Assembly (NCBI GenBank): GCA_002726435.1
Contig: PBSV01000090.1
Span: forward strand, 1-33,565
Length of the DNA: 33,565 nt
DNA from: Opitutia bacterium
GTDB lineage: Bacteria; Verrucomicrobiota; Verrucomicrobiia; Opitutales; Seribacteraceae
Direction of reading: 5' to 3'
Positions 1 to 10,250 of the stretch are shown piece by piece (the stretch's first letter is position 1; every line of letters starts with the position of its first letter). The translations under genes were made by a program, and so were the position numbers. Below the pieces are notes generated by a model. That model ran no database searches. It saw nothing but the letters and a program-made list of their open reading frames with translations, and had not been told where the DNA came from.

Positions 1-3000
1 ATTGGCCCCGAATTGAAGCTTCATCAATGTGGGATTCCAAAGAAAATGGCTTTGATTTTATTCGAACCATTTATAATCCGCAGGTTGAAGGAACTTGGTT
101 TTGTTCACACCGTACGTGGAGCGAGAAAAATGATCGAAAGTCGCTCTCCTGAGGTATGGGATATTTTAGAGGAAGTTACTAAGGGGCATCCTGTTTTGCT
201 CAATCGAGCCCCTACCCTTCACCGTTTGTCAATTCAAGCTTTTGAGCCGGTATTGATCGAGGGTAATGCAATTCGGGTACATCCTTTGGTTTGCACTCCA
301 TACAATGCAGATTTTGACGGAGACCAGATGGCTGTTCATGTCCCGTTATCTGTCGAAGCAATTATGGAAGCCAAGCTTTTGATGATGGCTACTCATAACA
401 TTTTTTCCCCCTCAAGCGGAAAGCCAATTCTGACTCCATCGCAAGACATTGTTTTAGGATCCTACTTTTTGACCATGAATCCCAAGGGGAACGAACCGGG
501 TGAAAAGCAAAGACTACCTTTGATCGCTTCTCTAGAGGAAGCCTTGAGTGCAATGCAGGAAGGAGTTCTTCAACTACATGATTGGATCGAACTAGCCAAC
601 CCAGATAAAGGCAACGAAACACAGTTTGGATTAGCTAAAAAGAGTGTAATCAGGACAACCGTAGGTAGAGTACTTTTCAATACTATCTGGCCTGAAGAAT
701 TAGGATTCTTTAACGCACCTGCTCTCAAAGGAGACTTAGGTAACTTAATTTTGGAAACCTTCAAAATGCTGGGCAAAGAAAGTACCATAGAAGCTCTTGA
801 TCGCTTGAAGGAGCTTGGCTTTGACATGGCCACAAAAGCTGGAATTTCAATCGGAATTTTCGACATGATCATTCCGCCTGAAAAGAAAGAAAGAATTGAG
901 GTTGCCCGCAAGGAAATCGATAAAATTGAAGATCAATTCAAAAAAGGCATCATCACGCGTGGAGAGAGACACAACAAAATTATTGATGTTTGGACTACTG
1001 CAACTGATGACATTGCAAAAGAAGTGTTCCGTTGCCTTGACGAAAACCTTGGCAAAGATACGATCAATCCCGTTTATTTGATGATGGATTCTGGAGCAAG
1101 AGGGAATCGACAACAAGTGCGTCAACTCTGTGGGATGAGAGGACTGATGGCAAAACCATCAGGAGAAATCATCGAGCAACCAATTTTGGCTTCATTCCGC
1201 GAGGGACTTTCCGTTTTAGAATACTTTATGTCTACACACGGAGCCAGAAAGGGTCTTGCAGACACAGCATTAAAAACTGCAGATGCAGGTTACTTGACCA
1301 GAAAACTCTGTGATGTTGCAATGGATTGTATTATTGTTTGCAAAGACGACGAGCGTCGAGACGGTGTCGTGAAGAAGGCAATTATGGAGGGAGATAATGA
1401 GGTTGTGCCCTTGCGTGACAGGATTATAGGCCGGTACTCCACCGAAGATGTCTTCGATCCATCCAATCCCTCTGAAATTGTTATTTCTTCCGGTTCCTTA
1501 ATAACAGAAGAGATTGCCTCTTTAGTAGATGCTCTTGGAATCACTCGGATTCGTGTTATGTCACCCTTGTCCAGTCGTATAAAAAATGGTTTGACTGCGC
1601 TTGAATATGGAATCGATCCATCCACTAATAGTTTGGTTAAACAAGGTTCTTCGGTTGGAATAATTGCGGCTCAGTCAATTGGCGAGCCAGGAACGCAGCT
1701 TACTATGAGAACTTTTCACATTGGAGGTATCGCCAGTGCGGGAAGGGAAGATCCTGTTATAAACATTAGAAAAGCTGGAAAATTAAACTTCAAGGGACTG
1801 AGGCTCGTAACTTTAGCAAATGGTCAGCAAGTCACCTTGAATAAAACAGGTTCCATACAAGTCACCGATCAAGATGATAGAATCGTTGATGATTATCCAA
1901 CTCCTGCCGGAGCGCTTCTACATTTTAAGGATGGCGAGCAGGTGGAAGAAGAGGCCCTTCTTGCCCAATGGGATCCCTACAATATCCCAATTCTTTCCGA
2001 GAAAAAGGGAGTAATTGCGTTTGAGGATATGCTCCCAGGAGTTACGACTAAAGTGGACCGTGATGCCTCCGGTGGAAGGTCTATGGTAGTGATCGAACAC
2101 AAAGAAGATTTAAATCCTCAAATAATCGTTCGTGATTCCAGTGGTAACCCGCTCGCCACTTATTCTGTTCCAACGGGTGCTCAAGTAGCAGTAGACGAGG
2201 GAACTAGGATAGACGCAGGTTCTATAATTGCCAAAACCCCCCGCCAAGCTTCCAAAACTCAAGATATTACTGGAGGTCTTCCCCGGGTTGCCGAACTTTT
2301 CGAGGCACGCCGCCCAAAAGAGGGAAATGTAGGCCAAATGGCTAAAATAGATGGCATTGTTTCTGAGGCTGGAACTCTCCGTTCCAAAAAAAGACTGTTG
2401 GTAACCAATGAAGAGTCGGGTCAAATCGAAGAGCATTTAATACCTCATGGAAAGCATGTTCTTGTTCAACCGGGCGATTTTGCTCAAAAAGGACAGCTTA
2501 TTACTGAAGGTGCCAAGGATCCTCATGAAATATTAGAAATATTGGGACCATCAGCAGTTCAAGAATACTTGATAGAAGAAATTCAAAAGGTGTATCGTCT
2601 ACAAGGGGTCACAATTAACGACAAACATTTGGAAGTCATTATTTCAAGAATGCTCTTTAAGGTGCGAATTACTGATCCGGGTGACACCGAATTTTTCTGG
2701 GGGGACCAAGTCGATCGCTTTGCATTTATGGATTCAAATGAAGAAATTACCGAAAAAGGTGGAAAGCCTGCGGAAGGTGAACCCATTCTTCTTGGAATCA
2801 CAAAGGCGTCACTTGAGACAGATAGTTTTATATCCGCAGCTTCATTCCAAGAAACCACACGAGTTCTTACCAATGCAGCAACCCTAGGCAAGGTTGATGA
2901 ACTAAAGGGTTTCAAAGAAAATGTTATTATGGGACATTTAATTCCTGCGGGCACTGGTTTGCCAAAGTGGAGACGCCTTAAAATCGATACCCTAGGATCA

Positions 3001-3027
3001 GGCAGTGTTGAATCCGCTGCATCATGA
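1..3027 (+). CDS. rpoC: DNA-directed RNA polymerase subunit beta' (5' truncated)
   Basis: Catalytic beta' subunit of RNA polymerase. The frame is already open at base 1 and the 5' part of the gene lies outside the window, leaving 1008 codons and a TGA stop. The catalytic Mg-binding motif NADFDGD is at 304-324. The bridge-helix/trigger-loop region is well conserved ([16 protein letters not shown] around 1681-1728). About 190 residues then intervene before [15 protein letters not shown] (about 2270-2317), fitting an SI3-type insertion of sandwich-barrel hybrid motifs in the trigger loop. The second zinc site is degenerate: positions equivalent to E. coli C888, C895 and C898 read Ser, Thr and Glu in an ungapped alignment near 1552-1617, and the first cysteine (C814, near 1365) is also absent. 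Identity is certain; the zinc-site loss is read directly. Confidence 0.98.
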   Translation: MGPELKLHQCGIPKKMALILFEPFIIRRLKELGFVHTVRGARKMIESRSPEVWDILEEVTKGHPVLLNRAPTLHRLSIQAFEPVLIEGNAIRVHPLVCTPYNADFDGDQMAVHVPLSVEAIMEAKLLMMATHNIFSPSSGKPILTPSQDIVLGSYFLTMNPKGNEPGEKQRLPLIASLEEALSAMQEGVLQLHDWIELANPDKGNETQFGLAKKSVIRTTVGRVLFNTIWPEELGFFNAPALKGDLGNLILETFKMLGKESTIEALDRLKELGFDMATKAGISIGIFDMIIPPEKKERIEVARKEIDKIEDQFKKGIITRGERHNKIIDVWTTATDDIAKEVFRCLDENLGKDTINPVYLMMDSGARGNRQQVRQLCGMRGLMAKPSGEIIEQPILASFREGLSVLEYFMSTHGARKGLADTALKTADAGYLTRKLCDVAMDCIIVCKDDERRDGVVKKAIMEGDNEVVPLRDRIIGRYSTEDVFDPSNPSEIVISSGSLITEEIASLVDALGITRIRVMSPLSSRIKNGLTALEYGIDPSTNSLVKQGSSVGIIAAQSIGEPGTQLTMRTFHIGGIASAGREDPVINIRKAGKLNFKGLRLVTLANGQQVTLNKTGSIQVTDQDDRIVDDYPTPAGALLHFKDGEQVEEEALLAQWDPYNIPILSEKKGVIAFEDMLPGVTTKVDRDASGGRSMVVIEHKEDLNPQIIVRDSSGNPLATYSVPTGAQVAVDEGTRIDAGSIIAKTPRQASKTQDITGGLPRVAELFEARRPKEGNVGQMAKIDGIVSEAGTLRSKKRLLVTNEESGQIEEHLIPHGKHVLVQPGDFAQKGQLITEGAKDPHEILEILGPSAVQEYLIEEIQKVYRLQGVTINDKHLEVIISRMLFKVRITDPGDTEFFWGDQVDRFAFMDSNEEITEKGGKPAEGEPILLGITKASLETDSFISAASFQETTRVLTNAATLGKVDELKGFKENVIMGHLIPAGTGLPKWRRLKIDTLGSGSVESAAS

Positions 3028-3053
3028 ATCCAGAAATTTTGCACAAAATAGAC

Positions 3054-3081
3054 TTGAGATAAAAATAAAAGATGATACAAA
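3054..3081 (+). promoter_or_regulatory. Possible sigma-70 promoter for the str genes
   Basis: In the 81-base gap between rpoC and rpsL, TTGAGA (3054-3059, five of six to the -35 consensus) is followed after 16 bases by TACAAA (3076-3081, four of six to the -10 consensus). Transcription would start near 3088, about 20 bases before rpsL. The region is AT-rich, so a chance match is possible. No intrinsic terminator is visible after rpoC, so read-through is also likely. Confidence 0.3.
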
Positions 3082-3108
3082 AGATCGCTTTACCCCAAAT
3101 TTCACTCC

Positions 3109-3483
3109 ATGCCTACAATTAACCAGTTAGTTCGTAAAGGAAGGCGTTTGCAGAAAGCAAAAACCAAATCTCCTGCTCTAAAGGCCTGTCCTTTTCGCAG
3201 AGGTGTTTGTGTACAGGTTACAACTCGTACTCCAAAAAAGCCTAATTCAGCAATTAGAAAAGTTGCAAAAGTAAGACTCACTACTGGTCATGAGGTAATT
3301 GCTTATATCCCTGATGAAGGTCATAACTTGCAGGAACACAGCATCGTTCTGCTAAGGGGTGGACGCGTGAAAGATTTAAATGGAGTTCGCTATCACATCG
3401 TGCGCGGTACACTTGACTGTCAGGGCGTGGAAAAAAGGCGCCGTAGTCGTTCCAAATATGGTGTTAAAATGCCTAAAAAGTAA
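3109..3483 (+). CDS. rpsL: 30S ribosomal protein S12
   Basis: S12 sits at the decoding centre of the small subunit and controls accuracy. The protein is 124 residues, the usual length. The PKKPNSA loop has Lys43 and Lys44, and [13 protein letters not shown] contains Lys88 and Asp89, so the positions that mutate to streptomycin resistance in E. coli are wild type here. It opens the rpsL-rpsG-fusA block 81 bases after rpoC. There is no Shine-Dalgarno sequence ahead of the ATG. Confidence 0.98.
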   Translation: MPTINQLVRKGRRLQKAKTKSPALKACPFRRGVCVQVTTRTPKKPNSAIRKVAKVRLTTGHEVIAYIPDEGHNLQEHSIVLLRGGRVKDLNGVRYHIVRGTLDCQGVEKRRRSRSKYGVKMPKK

Positions 3484-3489
3484 TTGATT

Positions 3490-3963
3490 ATGTCGCGCAG
3501 AAGACAAGCAACCAAAAGACCCACAATTCCGGACCCCTTGCACGGAAGCCCACTCATAAGCACGCTTGTGAATGCGGTAATGATAAGCGGAAAAAAGTCA
3601 ATTGCTCAAAAAATTGTTTACGGTGCGATTGAGAAGATGGCTGAAAAGGTTGGCAAAGGTAATCCTGTCGAACTTGTTTTGGGAGCACTCGAAAATATAC
3701 GACCTAAAATCGAGGTAAAGAGTCGCAGAGTGGGTGGTGCAACTTACCAAGTACCCATTGAAGTTCCTTTTGAAAGACAGCAAAGTCTAGCCTTTAGGTG
3801 GGTTGTCAACGCAGCAACATCCCGCAAGGGAGTGTCAATGGCCGAATCACTTGCAACTGAACTTACGGATGCGTACAACAACACCGGATCAGTGGTAAAA
3901 AAACGCGAGGAAACACACAAAATGGCTCAAGCAAATCGTGCATTTGCCCATTTACGTTGGTAA
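3490..3963 (+). CDS. rpsG: 30S ribosomal protein S7
   Basis: S7 is a primary assembly protein that binds the 3' major domain of 16S rRNA next to the E site. The ATG at 3490 gives 157 residues beginning MSRRRQATKRP; an in-frame TTG six bases upstream is less likely. The conserved segments RVGGATYQVPIEV and ANRAFAHLRW are present. Only six bases separate it from rpsL, and no Shine-Dalgarno motif is visible, so initiation probably relies on coupling or an unstructured leader. Confidence 0.97.
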   Translation: MSRRRQATKRPTIPDPLHGSPLISTLVNAVMISGKKSIAQKIVYGAIEKMAEKVGKGNPVELVLGALENIRPKIEVKSRRVGGATYQVPIEVPFERQQSLAFRWVVNAATSRKGVSMAESLATELTDAYNNTGSVVKKREETHKMAQANRAFAHLRW

Positions 3964-3980
3964 CTCTTGTTTAATTTTAA

Positions 3981-6137
3981 ATGAGCGACAATTCTCAATT
4001 TTCATCTGCTAATGCTTCTGATCGCCCCAGCGTTCTTGAGCACACCCGCAATATCGGAATTGCCGCTCATATCGATGCCGGCAAAACTACATGCACAGAG
4101 CGTGTTCTTTTTTACTCTGGAGTGGTTCACAAAATTGGAGAGGTTCATGAAGGTAGTGCAACCACAGATTGGATGGAGCAAGAGCGCGAAAGGGGAATCA
4201 CTATCACTTCTGCCGCAATTTCATGCGGTTGGACTACCTCAGAAGGTCCTAATGCAGGAATTCCTCACCGTATTAACATTATTGATACTCCCGGGCATGT
4301 TGATTTTACCGCTGAAGTTGAAAGATCTTTACGAGTACTAGACGGTGCTATTGGAGTATTTACTTCTGTCGAAGGGGTTCAACCTCAATCTGAAACTGTA
4401 TGGAGGCAGATGGACAAATACAAAGTCCCTCGTCTCGGGTTTATCAACAAAATGGACCGCATGGGTTCGGATTTTCTCGCTGCGGTTTCTACGATGAGAG
4501 AAAAACTCGGTGCTAATGCCCACCCGCTTTTCCTAGCCATTGGTGCCGAGGAAAATTTTAGAGGCTTAGTCGACTTGGTTAAAATGGTTGCCTACATATA
4601 CGACGAGACGGATTCCTCCGGCGTAAGATTTGATACTGTTGATATACCTGCTGACTTATTAGACCAAGCTCAGGAGTACAGAGAATCGTTGATTGAAGCC
4701 CTTTCTGATTTCGATGATGATATTGCAAACAAATTTTTAGACGGAATAGATTTATCTAACGATGAACTCAAGCAAGGTATTCGCCAAGCAACCCTTTCTT
4801 TGAAATTTGTTGGTGTTATTCCTGGCAGTGCATTCAAAAATAAGGGTGTTCAAATGCTCATGGATGCAGTTGTTGATTACTTGCCAAATCCATTAGATTT
4901 ACCTCCAATGAAGGGCGAGGATTCTGACGAAACTGAGGTGTTGGTATCTCCTGACGACTCAGCTAAAGTTGCTGGTTTGGCATTTAAACTGATGAGCGAT
5001 CCATATGTTGGTAAGCTTGTATTCTACCGAATTTATCAAGGAACTCTTCGCAAAGGCACTTCTCTTTACAATCCAAGAACCCGCAAAACTGAGCGAGTTT
5101 CACGACTCATGGTCATGAAAGCAGATGCACGAGAAGACATTGAAATTGCACACTCGGGAGATATTTGTGCCCTAATTGGCGTTAAGGATGTAGCAACGGG
5201 AGACACACTTGCAGACAAAGGCCTTGACCTGAGACTAGAACCACCGAGTTTTCCGGAGCCTGTTATATCAATGTCCATTGAGCCTGCAACTAAGGCCGAT
5301 CAAGAAAAGATGTCGATTGGTTTACAGAGGCTTGCAGAAGAGGACCCCACATTCGGTCTTTCTACCAATGAAGAGACTGGACAAACAATTATTTCTGGCA
5401 TGGGTGAGTTGCATTTAGAGATTATCCGTGATCGCCTCTTCCGCGAATTCAAAGTTGAAGCCAATGCCGGCAAACCACAAATTGCTTACAGAGAAACTAT
5501 GCTCAACAATTCGGAAGGTGAAGGAAAATTCATCCGCCAGTCTGGAGGTCGTGGACAATATGGTCATGCAGTTATCAAGCTGGAACCACTTGAAAAAGGG
5601 GATGGTGTTAATATTGAAAATAAAATTGTGGGTGGCTCCATTCCTAAAGAATTTATTAAACCTACTTTTGATGGTATTAAAGAAGCCGCATTGAGCGGTG
5701 TGGTCGCAGGGTATCCTGTTATTGATTTTAAAGTTACTTTAGTTGATGGTTCTTTTCACGATGTTGATTCTTCCGAGATGGCTTTCAAAATGGCTGGAAT
5801 TTTCGCCTTCAAAGATGCCATGCAAAAAGCCAAACCCATCCTGCTCGAGCCCATAATGAAAGTAGAGGTTTCAACACCCGATGAGTACCAGGGAGAGTTA
5901 ATGGGTGACCTTAACAGACGCAGAGGTCAAATTCAAGGCATGGAAACGCGAGGAACGGTCTGCGTAATCGAAGCATTCGTTCCTCTTGAAAATATGTTTG
6001 GATACTCAACAGATATGCGCTCACTGTCCTCCGGACGGGCGGACTATTCAATGACACCATCCCATTTCGAACAAGTCCCACAAAGCCTAGTTCAGAACAT
6101 CGTAGAAACATCTTCCAGAGAACCCGCTAGGACATAA
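3981..6137 (+). CDS. fusA: Elongation factor G
   Basis: GTPase that drives tRNA-mRNA translocation on the ribosome. The 718 residues match the family length. Visible motifs are G1 AHIDAGKT (29-36), switch I with ERERGIT (about 68-74), G3 DTPGH (102-106) and G4 NKMD (156-159), followed by domains II to V ending with the [14 protein letters not shown] segment. It follows rpsG by 17 bases and is followed six bases later by rpsJ. The tuf gene that commonly sits between fusA and rpsJ is absent. The leader TTGTTTAATTTTAA has no Shine-Dalgarno motif. Confidence 0.98.
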   Translation: MSDNSQFSSANASDRPSVLEHTRNIGIAAHIDAGKTTCTERVLFYSGVVHKIGEVHEGSATTDWMEQERERGITITSAAISCGWTTSEGPNAGIPHRINIIDTPGHVDFTAEVERSLRVLDGAIGVFTSVEGVQPQSETVWRQMDKYKVPRLGFINKMDRMGSDFLAAVSTMREKLGANAHPLFLAIGAEENFRGLVDLVKMVAYIYDETDSSGVRFDTVDIPADLLDQAQEYRESLIEALSDFDDDIANKFLDGIDLSNDELKQGIRQATLSLKFVGVIPGSAFKNKGVQMLMDAVVDYLPNPLDLPPMKGEDSDETEVLVSPDDSAKVAGLAFKLMSDPYVGKLVFYRIYQGTLRKGTSLYNPRTRKTERVSRLMVMKADAREDIEIAHSGDICALIGVKDVATGDTLADKGLDLRLEPPSFPEPVISMSIEPATKADQEKMSIGLQRLAEEDPTFGLSTNEETGQTIISGMGELHLEIIRDRLFREFKVEANAGKPQIAYRETMLNNSEGEGKFIRQSGGRGQYGHAVIKLEPLEKGDGVNIENKIVGGSIPKEFIKPTFDGIKEAALSGVVAGYPVIDFKVTLVDGSFHDVDSSEMAFKMAGIFAFKDAMQKAKPILLEPIMKVEVSTPDEYQGELMGDLNRRRGQIQGMETRGTVCVIEAFVPLENMFGYSTDMRSLSSGRADYSMTPSHFEQVPQSLVQNIVETSSREPART

Positions 6138-6143
6138 TTAATC

Positions 6144-6452
6144 ATGAATAATCAACGTATACGTATAAAACTTCGTGGATTTGATTATCGAGTGATTGAT
6201 CAGTCTGCCTCTGATATTGTTGACACAGCCAAAAGAACTGGGGCTCGAGTTGCCGGTCCTATTCCAATGCCTACACGAATCGAGCGTTACACTGTCAACC
6301 GCTCCCCTCATGTCGACAAAAAATCAATGGATCAGTTTGAATTAAGAACACATAAAAGACTCATCGATATAATTGAACCAACCGTTCAAACGGTTGATGA
6401 GCTTAAGAAACTCAATCTTCCCGCAGGAGTAGAAATTAACATTAACGTTTAA
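6144..6452 (+). CDS. rpsJ: 30S ribosomal protein S10
   Basis: S10 is a head protein of the 30S subunit; in E. coli it also acts as NusE in antitermination. The 102-residue product has the typical start [14 protein letters not shown] and the signature [23 protein letters not shown], here read in two overlapping parts ([15 protein letters not shown] and [11 protein letters not shown]). It is fused directly to the str block, six bases after fusA, so str and S10 genes probably share a transcript. A 63-base spacer with inverted repeats follows. Confidence 0.98.
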   Translation: MNNQRIRIKLRGFDYRVIDQSASDIVDTAKRTGARVAGPIPMPTRIERYTVNRSPHVDKKSMDQFELRTHKRLIDIIEPTVQTVDELKKLNLPAGVEININV

Positions 6453-6476
6453 ATTAAAACCTTTAAAACCTTTAAA

Positions 6477-6505
6477 GCAGGTTCAAATGGCACATGTGCT
6501 CCTGC
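6477..6505 (+). promoter_or_regulatory. Inverted repeats in the rpsJ-rplC spacer
   Basis: GCAGG (6477-6481) pairs with CCTGC (6501-6505) and encloses the perfect 10-bp palindrome GCACATGTGC (6490-6499). A direct repeat of CCTTTAAA lies just upstream. The spacer is the longest inside the S10 block and has no gene. It could be an RNA structure that adjusts expression of rplC and downstream genes, an operator, or chance. The short stems make a terminator unlikely. Confidence 0.3.
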
Positions 6506-6515
6506 CGCTTAAAGC

Positions 6516-7163
6516 ATGAACTTAGAAATATTAGGAAAAAAGCTTGGCATGAGCCAAGTGTACGACGAAGACAACAACCTCGTTCCAGTTACCATAATTG
6601 AAGCTGGTCCATGTCCCGTTTTACAAATTAAATCGGTTGAAAAAGAGGGTTATTCCTCTGTTCAAATTGGATACAACCCTAACGGCAAGTCACCGAACAA
6701 AGTGAATCGTTGCCAAAGTGGACATTCAGCCAAGTCAAAGACTGACTCGCAACAAGTTTCCCAAGAGTTTCGTCTTTCAGGCAACCACGAATACAAATTG
6801 GGATCTGTTCTTACAGTAGAAGATTTTAAGGACATCAAATCGGTTGATGTAGTTTCCAAGACAAAAGGAAAAGGCTTTCAGGGGGTTGTCAAAAGATGGA
6901 ACTTTGCAGGTGGGCCTGCCTCTCATGGTTCCATGTTTCATAGAAGAGGTGGATCCTATGGATTGTGCCAATGGCCGGGAAGAGTTTTCAAAAACAAAAA
7001 AATGCCGGGACATATGGGCAATGTTAGTCGGACAACGCAAAACCTAGCCGTTGTTAAAATTCTTCCAGAAAAGAATCTTGTACTCGTGAAGGGAAGCGTT
7101 CCAGGTCACAAAGGATCTGTTCTAACTCTGCGAGTGGCAAAAAAATCTCAACCCGCAAATTAA
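6516..7163 (+). CDS. rplC: 50S ribosomal protein L3
   Basis: L3 binds near the peptidyl transferase centre and starts 50S assembly. The 215 residues begin MNLEILGKKLGMSQVYDED, and SKTKGKGFQGVVKRWNF is the family signature. In the tip loop GGSYGLCQWPGRVFKNKKMPG, read in parts, Gln152 aligns with E. coli Gln150, the residue methylated by PrmB; the bases around it (Leu-Cys before, Trp after) differ from the common loop. It starts the rplC-rplD-rplW-rplB run. No Shine-Dalgarno motif is seen. Confidence 0.97.
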   Translation: MNLEILGKKLGMSQVYDEDNNLVPVTIIEAGPCPVLQIKSVEKEGYSSVQIGYNPNGKSPNKVNRCQSGHSAKSKTDSQQVSQEFRLSGNHEYKLGSVLTVEDFKDIKSVDVVSKTKGKGFQGVVKRWNFAGGPASHGSMFHRRGGSYGLCQWPGRVFKNKKMPGHMGNVSRTTQNLAVVKILPEKNLVLVKGSVPGHKGSVLTLRVAKKSQPAN

Positions 7164-7175
7164 CCGACAACGGAA

Positions 7176-7820
7176 ATGAAATTTGTTTTATTTAAAACTG
7201 ACGGCAGCTCATCCGGTGAGAAAGATGTTAAGTTTTTTCCTCAACTTGACGGGGAGAAAGGAATTGATGCTCTTCGTCAAACAATAATTGCCGTTCACGC
7301 CAACAAGCGTCAAGGTAATGCTTCCACAAAATTACGCTCTGAAGTTGCTGGTTCTGGAAAGAAAATTTATCGGCAGAAAGGATTGGGAGTTGGCAGAGCT
7401 GGTGACAAAAAGGCTGTCCAAAGAAGAGGCGGAGGTGTTATTTTTGGTCCACGACCAAGGTCTTATTCCCAGAAAATTAACCATAAGATGAAAAGGTTGG
7501 CCATGGAACGAGCTCTTTACGATCAAGCAAACGCTGAAAACATTTGCCTCATTGAAGGTTGGGAAATAAGCGAGCCCAAAACGAAAAAAATCGATGGCTT
7601 GCTTAGGACAATCGCACCCAGTTCAAAGAAGATTTTATTAGTCTCGGATGTTTTTCAAGATAACATAACCCTTGCCACTCGTAATCTTCCTTATGCCAGA
7701 ACTACAAGATCAAGCAATTTAGGCCCTTTGGATATTGTGCAGGCAGACAAAATAATTTTCAGCGAGAAAGGATTGGACTCACTCTTATCTAAATTCGGAA
7801 AAGAAAAGGAATCATCGTGA
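7176..7820 (+). CDS. rplD: 50S ribosomal protein L4
   Basis: L4 has a globular domain on the 50S surface and a loop that lines the exit tunnel. The 214 residues include the basic extended loop GSGKKIYRQKGLGVGRAG (about 61-78) followed by VFGPRPRSY-like GVIFGPRPRSYSQKINHKMK in two parts. The stop overlaps the rplW start as GTGA, so translation of the two is coupled. E. coli L4 represses its own operon; whether that holds here cannot be seen. Confidence 0.96.
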   Translation: MKFVLFKTDGSSSGEKDVKFFPQLDGEKGIDALRQTIIAVHANKRQGNASTKLRSEVAGSGKKIYRQKGLGVGRAGDKKAVQRRGGGVIFGPRPRSYSQKINHKMKRLAMERALYDQANAENICLIEGWEISEPKTKKIDGLLRTIAPSSKKILLVSDVFQDNITLATRNLPYARTTRSSNLGPLDIVQADKIIFSEKGLDSLLSKFGKEKESS

Positions 7821-8107
7821 AAGAGTCAGTAACCATATTAAAAGAGGCTTTGCTGACAGAGAAGGCCACCATGTTGTCTTCTAATTTCAACAAATATTTA
7901 TTTTCTGTTTCCTCTGTTTCCTCTAAACGAAATATCAAGGATGCAGTAGAAAAAACCTTTGGAGTTTCTGTTTTAGCTGTCAATACAATGAATGTTAAGC
8001 CAAAGACTAAAAGAGACAGGTCTCGAAAAAATAAACTGGGAAAAAAAAGCGGCTTCAAGAAAGCAATTGTTACTCTTAAGGCTGGAGACAGCATCGATCT
8101 GGCCTAA
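7817..8107 (+). CDS. rplW: 50S ribosomal protein L23
   Basis: L23 sits at the tunnel exit and docks trigger factor and SRP. The 96-residue product begins MKESVTILKEALLTEKATML and has the VNTMNVKPKTKRDR segment typical of the family. The start is GTG at 7817, overlapping the rplD stop by four bases. It is one of the few genes here with a good Shine-Dalgarno motif: AAAAGGA at 7804-7810, six bases before the start. Confidence 0.95.
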   Translation: MKESVTILKEALLTEKATMLSSNFNKYLFSVSSVSSKRNIKDAVEKTFGVSVLAVNTMNVKPKTKRDRSRKNKLGKKSGFKKAIVTLKAGDSIDLA

Positions 8108-8131
8108 AGGGTATAAGGAGAAGACAAAAAC

Positions 8132-8971
8132 ATGCCTATTTTACAACAAAAACCAGTCACACCTTCCGGAAGATTCTACCTCAAGAACAAGCAGGAATTG
8201 TCTGATAATCGGCCAGTAAGGTCATTGACGAAAGGGCATCATCGTAAGAAGGGACGAAACACCTATGGCCGTATTACATCCCGTCGTCGCGGAGGTGGTC
8301 ACAAAAGACTTTACAGACAAATTGATTTTAGGAGACCCCGATTAGATGAACCAGCAAAAGTGCTTTCTTTTGAGTATGACCCAAATCGTACTGCCAATTT
8401 AGCTTTACTCGAATATGCAGATGGAGAAAAAAATTACATTCTTGCACCTGCTTCTCTAACCGTGGGCGACACAATTGTGAGTTCTGCTTCCAAAGTAGAC
8501 TTCAAGGCTGGCAATGCAATGCCGCTTAATCAAGTTCCTCTGGGTACAAAAGTTCATTGTGTTGAAATGTTGCCTGGAGCAGGTGCAAAGATCGCTCGCT
8601 CAGCGGGCTCAGAGGTGAGATTGATTACCATTGATAATGGTCAGGCATCATTAAAAATGCCAAGTGGTGAAATCCGCTTGGTGAAAGAAAACTGCATGGC
8701 GACGATTGGTGCTGTTGGAAATGCAAGTCACCAAAAATCAACCATTGGAAAAGCAGGGCGAAATCGCTGGAAAGGACGGAGACCAAGAGTCCGTGGGGTG
8801 GCGATGAATCCAGTTGATCACCCAATGGGTGGAGGAGAAGGCAGAACTTCTGGTGGTGGACATCCTTCTTCCCCTTGGGGTCAGCTATCCAAGGGTTTTC
8901 CTACTCGAAAAAAATCAAAACCTTCTAATTCACAAATCCTTGTCAGGCGTAATGGTCGCCGCATCAAGTAA
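8132..8971 (+). CDS. rplB: 50S ribosomal protein L2
   Basis: L2 is a core 50S protein needed for subunit joining and peptidyl transferase activity. It is 279 residues long. The GRNTYGRITSRRRGGGHKR and RPRVRGVAMNPVDHPMGGG segments, here quoted in part, are diagnostic. In the DHPxGGGEGR motif the first histidine, equivalent to E. coli His229, is kept, but the second is Met (DHPMGGGEGR), a variant I also recall from Bacteroidota. A clear AAGGAG lies at 8115-8120, 11 bases before the ATG, which is unusual in this window. Confidence 0.98.
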   Translation: MPILQQKPVTPSGRFYLKNKQELSDNRPVRSLTKGHHRKKGRNTYGRITSRRRGGGHKRLYRQIDFRRPRLDEPAKVLSFEYDPNRTANLALLEYADGEKNYILAPASLTVGDTIVSSASKVDFKAGNAMPLNQVPLGTKVHCVEMLPGAGAKIARSAGSEVRLITIDNGQASLKMPSGEIRLVKENCMATIGAVGNASHQKSTIGKAGRNRWKGRRPRVRGVAMNPVDHPMGGGEGRTSGGGHPSSPWGQLSKGFPTRKKSKPSNSQILVRRNGRRIK

Positions 8972-8980
8972 TTTCAGATC

Positions 8981-9250
8981 ATGACACGTTCAATAAAAAA
9001 AGGCTTCTTCGTAGAGCCGAACCTAATGAAAAAGGTTATAAAAGCACAAGAAGCTGGTGACCGTAAACCGATCAAGACTTGGTCTCGGCGTTCTACAATC
9101 ACTCCAGATTTTGTCGGTCTCAACTTTACAGTTCATAATGGTAAGAGTTTCCTTCCAGTTTATGTTACTGAAAACATGGTTGGGCATAAACTTGGAGAGT
9201 TTTCCGCCACCCGTACCTTTAAGTCTCACAATCCTCACACCCAGAAGTAA
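8981..9250 (+). CDS. rpsS: 30S ribosomal protein S19
   Basis: S19 lies in the head of the 30S subunit, contacting S13 and the A-site finger. The 89 residues begin [18 protein letters not shown] and contain [16 protein letters not shown] and [16 protein letters not shown], all family signatures. It follows rplB by nine bases; there is no Shine-Dalgarno motif before the ATG. Confidence 0.97.
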   Translation: MTRSIKKGFFVEPNLMKKVIKAQEAGDRKPIKTWSRRSTITPDFVGLNFTVHNGKSFLPVYVTENMVGHKLGEFSATRTFKSHNPHTQK

Positions 9251-9257
9251 TATCAAT

Positions 9258-9593
9258 ATGGAAATTAAATCATATTCAAAATACATGAGGATTTCTCCCA
9301 AGAAGGCCCGTGAAGTTGCTCGTATTCTCCCAGGCAAGAAGGCATCTGATGGAATATCTCTTTTAAAATTTATTCCACGCAAGGCAGCTCGTATGTTCGA
9401 CAAAACCTTGCGTTCGGCGATGGCTAATGCAGAAAATAATTCAAACCTAAATGCAGACGATTTATTCATCAGTGAAGCGATCGTGGAGGAAGGACCAGCC
9501 TTGAAAAGGTTCCGACCTTGTGCAAGAGGTTCCGCCCATCCTTACAAAAAAAGAATGAGTCATTTGCGAATCATACTAACCGACGAGGCTTAA
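9258..9593 (+). CDS. rplV: 50S ribosomal protein L22
   Basis: L22 contacts all 23S domains and its hairpin lines the exit tunnel. I chose the ATG at 9258 (111 residues, MEIKSYSKYMRISPKKARE); the open frame extends upstream into rpsS, but the extra residues do not fit the family. The C-terminal tunnel hairpin LKRFRPCARGSAHPYKKRMS and the RIILTDEA end are typical. It lies seven bases after rpsS and three bases before rpsC. Confidence 0.95.
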   Translation: MEIKSYSKYMRISPKKAREVARILPGKKASDGISLLKFIPRKAARMFDKTLRSAMANAENNSNLNADDLFISEAIVEEGPALKRFRPCARGSAHPYKKRMSHLRIILTDEA

Positions 9594-9596
9594 AAA

Positions 9597-10232
9597 ATGG
9601 GACAAAAAGTAAATCCAATTGGTTTCAGACTCGGAGTACGCCGTAATTGGAGTGCCCGATGGTATGCAAATAAGCACGACTATTCCAAGTTCATGGCGGA
9701 GGACAATCTCATCCGCGGTTTCCTCGACAAGAAATTGCGTTTTGCTTCTGTTCCAAGAGTAGTCATTGAACGCGCTTCTACTCGGACACGAGTAACAATC
9801 TGGACTGCCCGACCGGGAATTGTAATCGGTCGAAAGGGTCAAGAACTTGATTCACTTAGAGATTCTTTGAATCGTACGGTTGGTAAAGATATCAGGCTTG
9901 AAATTCAAGAAATTAAAAAACCTGATTTAGTGGCCTCATTAGTTGCAGAAAATGTTGCTCTTCAATTAGAGCGCAGAATTGCGTTTCGACGAGCAATCAA
10001 AAAAGCAGTTCAGACCACGATGTCGATGGGAGCAGAGGGTATTCGTATTCAATGTGCCGGACGTTTGGCAGGAGCCGATATTGCCAGGACTGAGCAACTC
10101 CGTGAAGGACGAGTTCCTTTACACACGCTAAGAGAAAATATTGATTATGGCTTAGTGGAAGCAAACACAGTTTATGGGATAATCGGCATTAAATGTTGGA
10201 TTTGCTTGAAGGATGAAGACAAAATTTTCTGA
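9597..10232 (+). CDS. rpsC: 30S ribosomal protein S3
   Basis: S3 forms part of the mRNA entry channel and helicase centre. The 211 residues begin [14 protein letters not shown]. The KH domain carries [17 protein letters not shown] (about 76-92), and the C-terminal half has [20 protein letters not shown]. It is shorter than E. coli S3 (233 residues) because it ends soon after the conserved YGIIGIKCW element, without a long tail. The start is three bases after rplV. Confidence 0.97.
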   Translation: MGQKVNPIGFRLGVRRNWSARWYANKHDYSKFMAEDNLIRGFLDKKLRFASVPRVVIERASTRTRVTIWTARPGIVIGRKGQELDSLRDSLNRTVGKDIRLEIQEIKKPDLVASLVAENVALQLERRIAFRRAIKKAVQTTMSMGAEGIRIQCAGRLAGADIARTEQLREGRVPLHTLRENIDYGLVEANTVYGIIGIKCWICLKDEDKIF

Positions 10233-10250
10233 TTTAACTTATTTTTTCCA

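Noticed and set aside
389-3080. Several open frames of 60-165 codons on the minus strand opposite rpoC
   Set aside because: They overlap a certain gene over their full length, lack recognisable domains, and follow from codon bias of the real frame.
9057-9257. Longer start for rplV inside rpsS
   Set aside because: The extra 67 residues do not fit L22, and the ATG at 9258 gives the canonical start and length.
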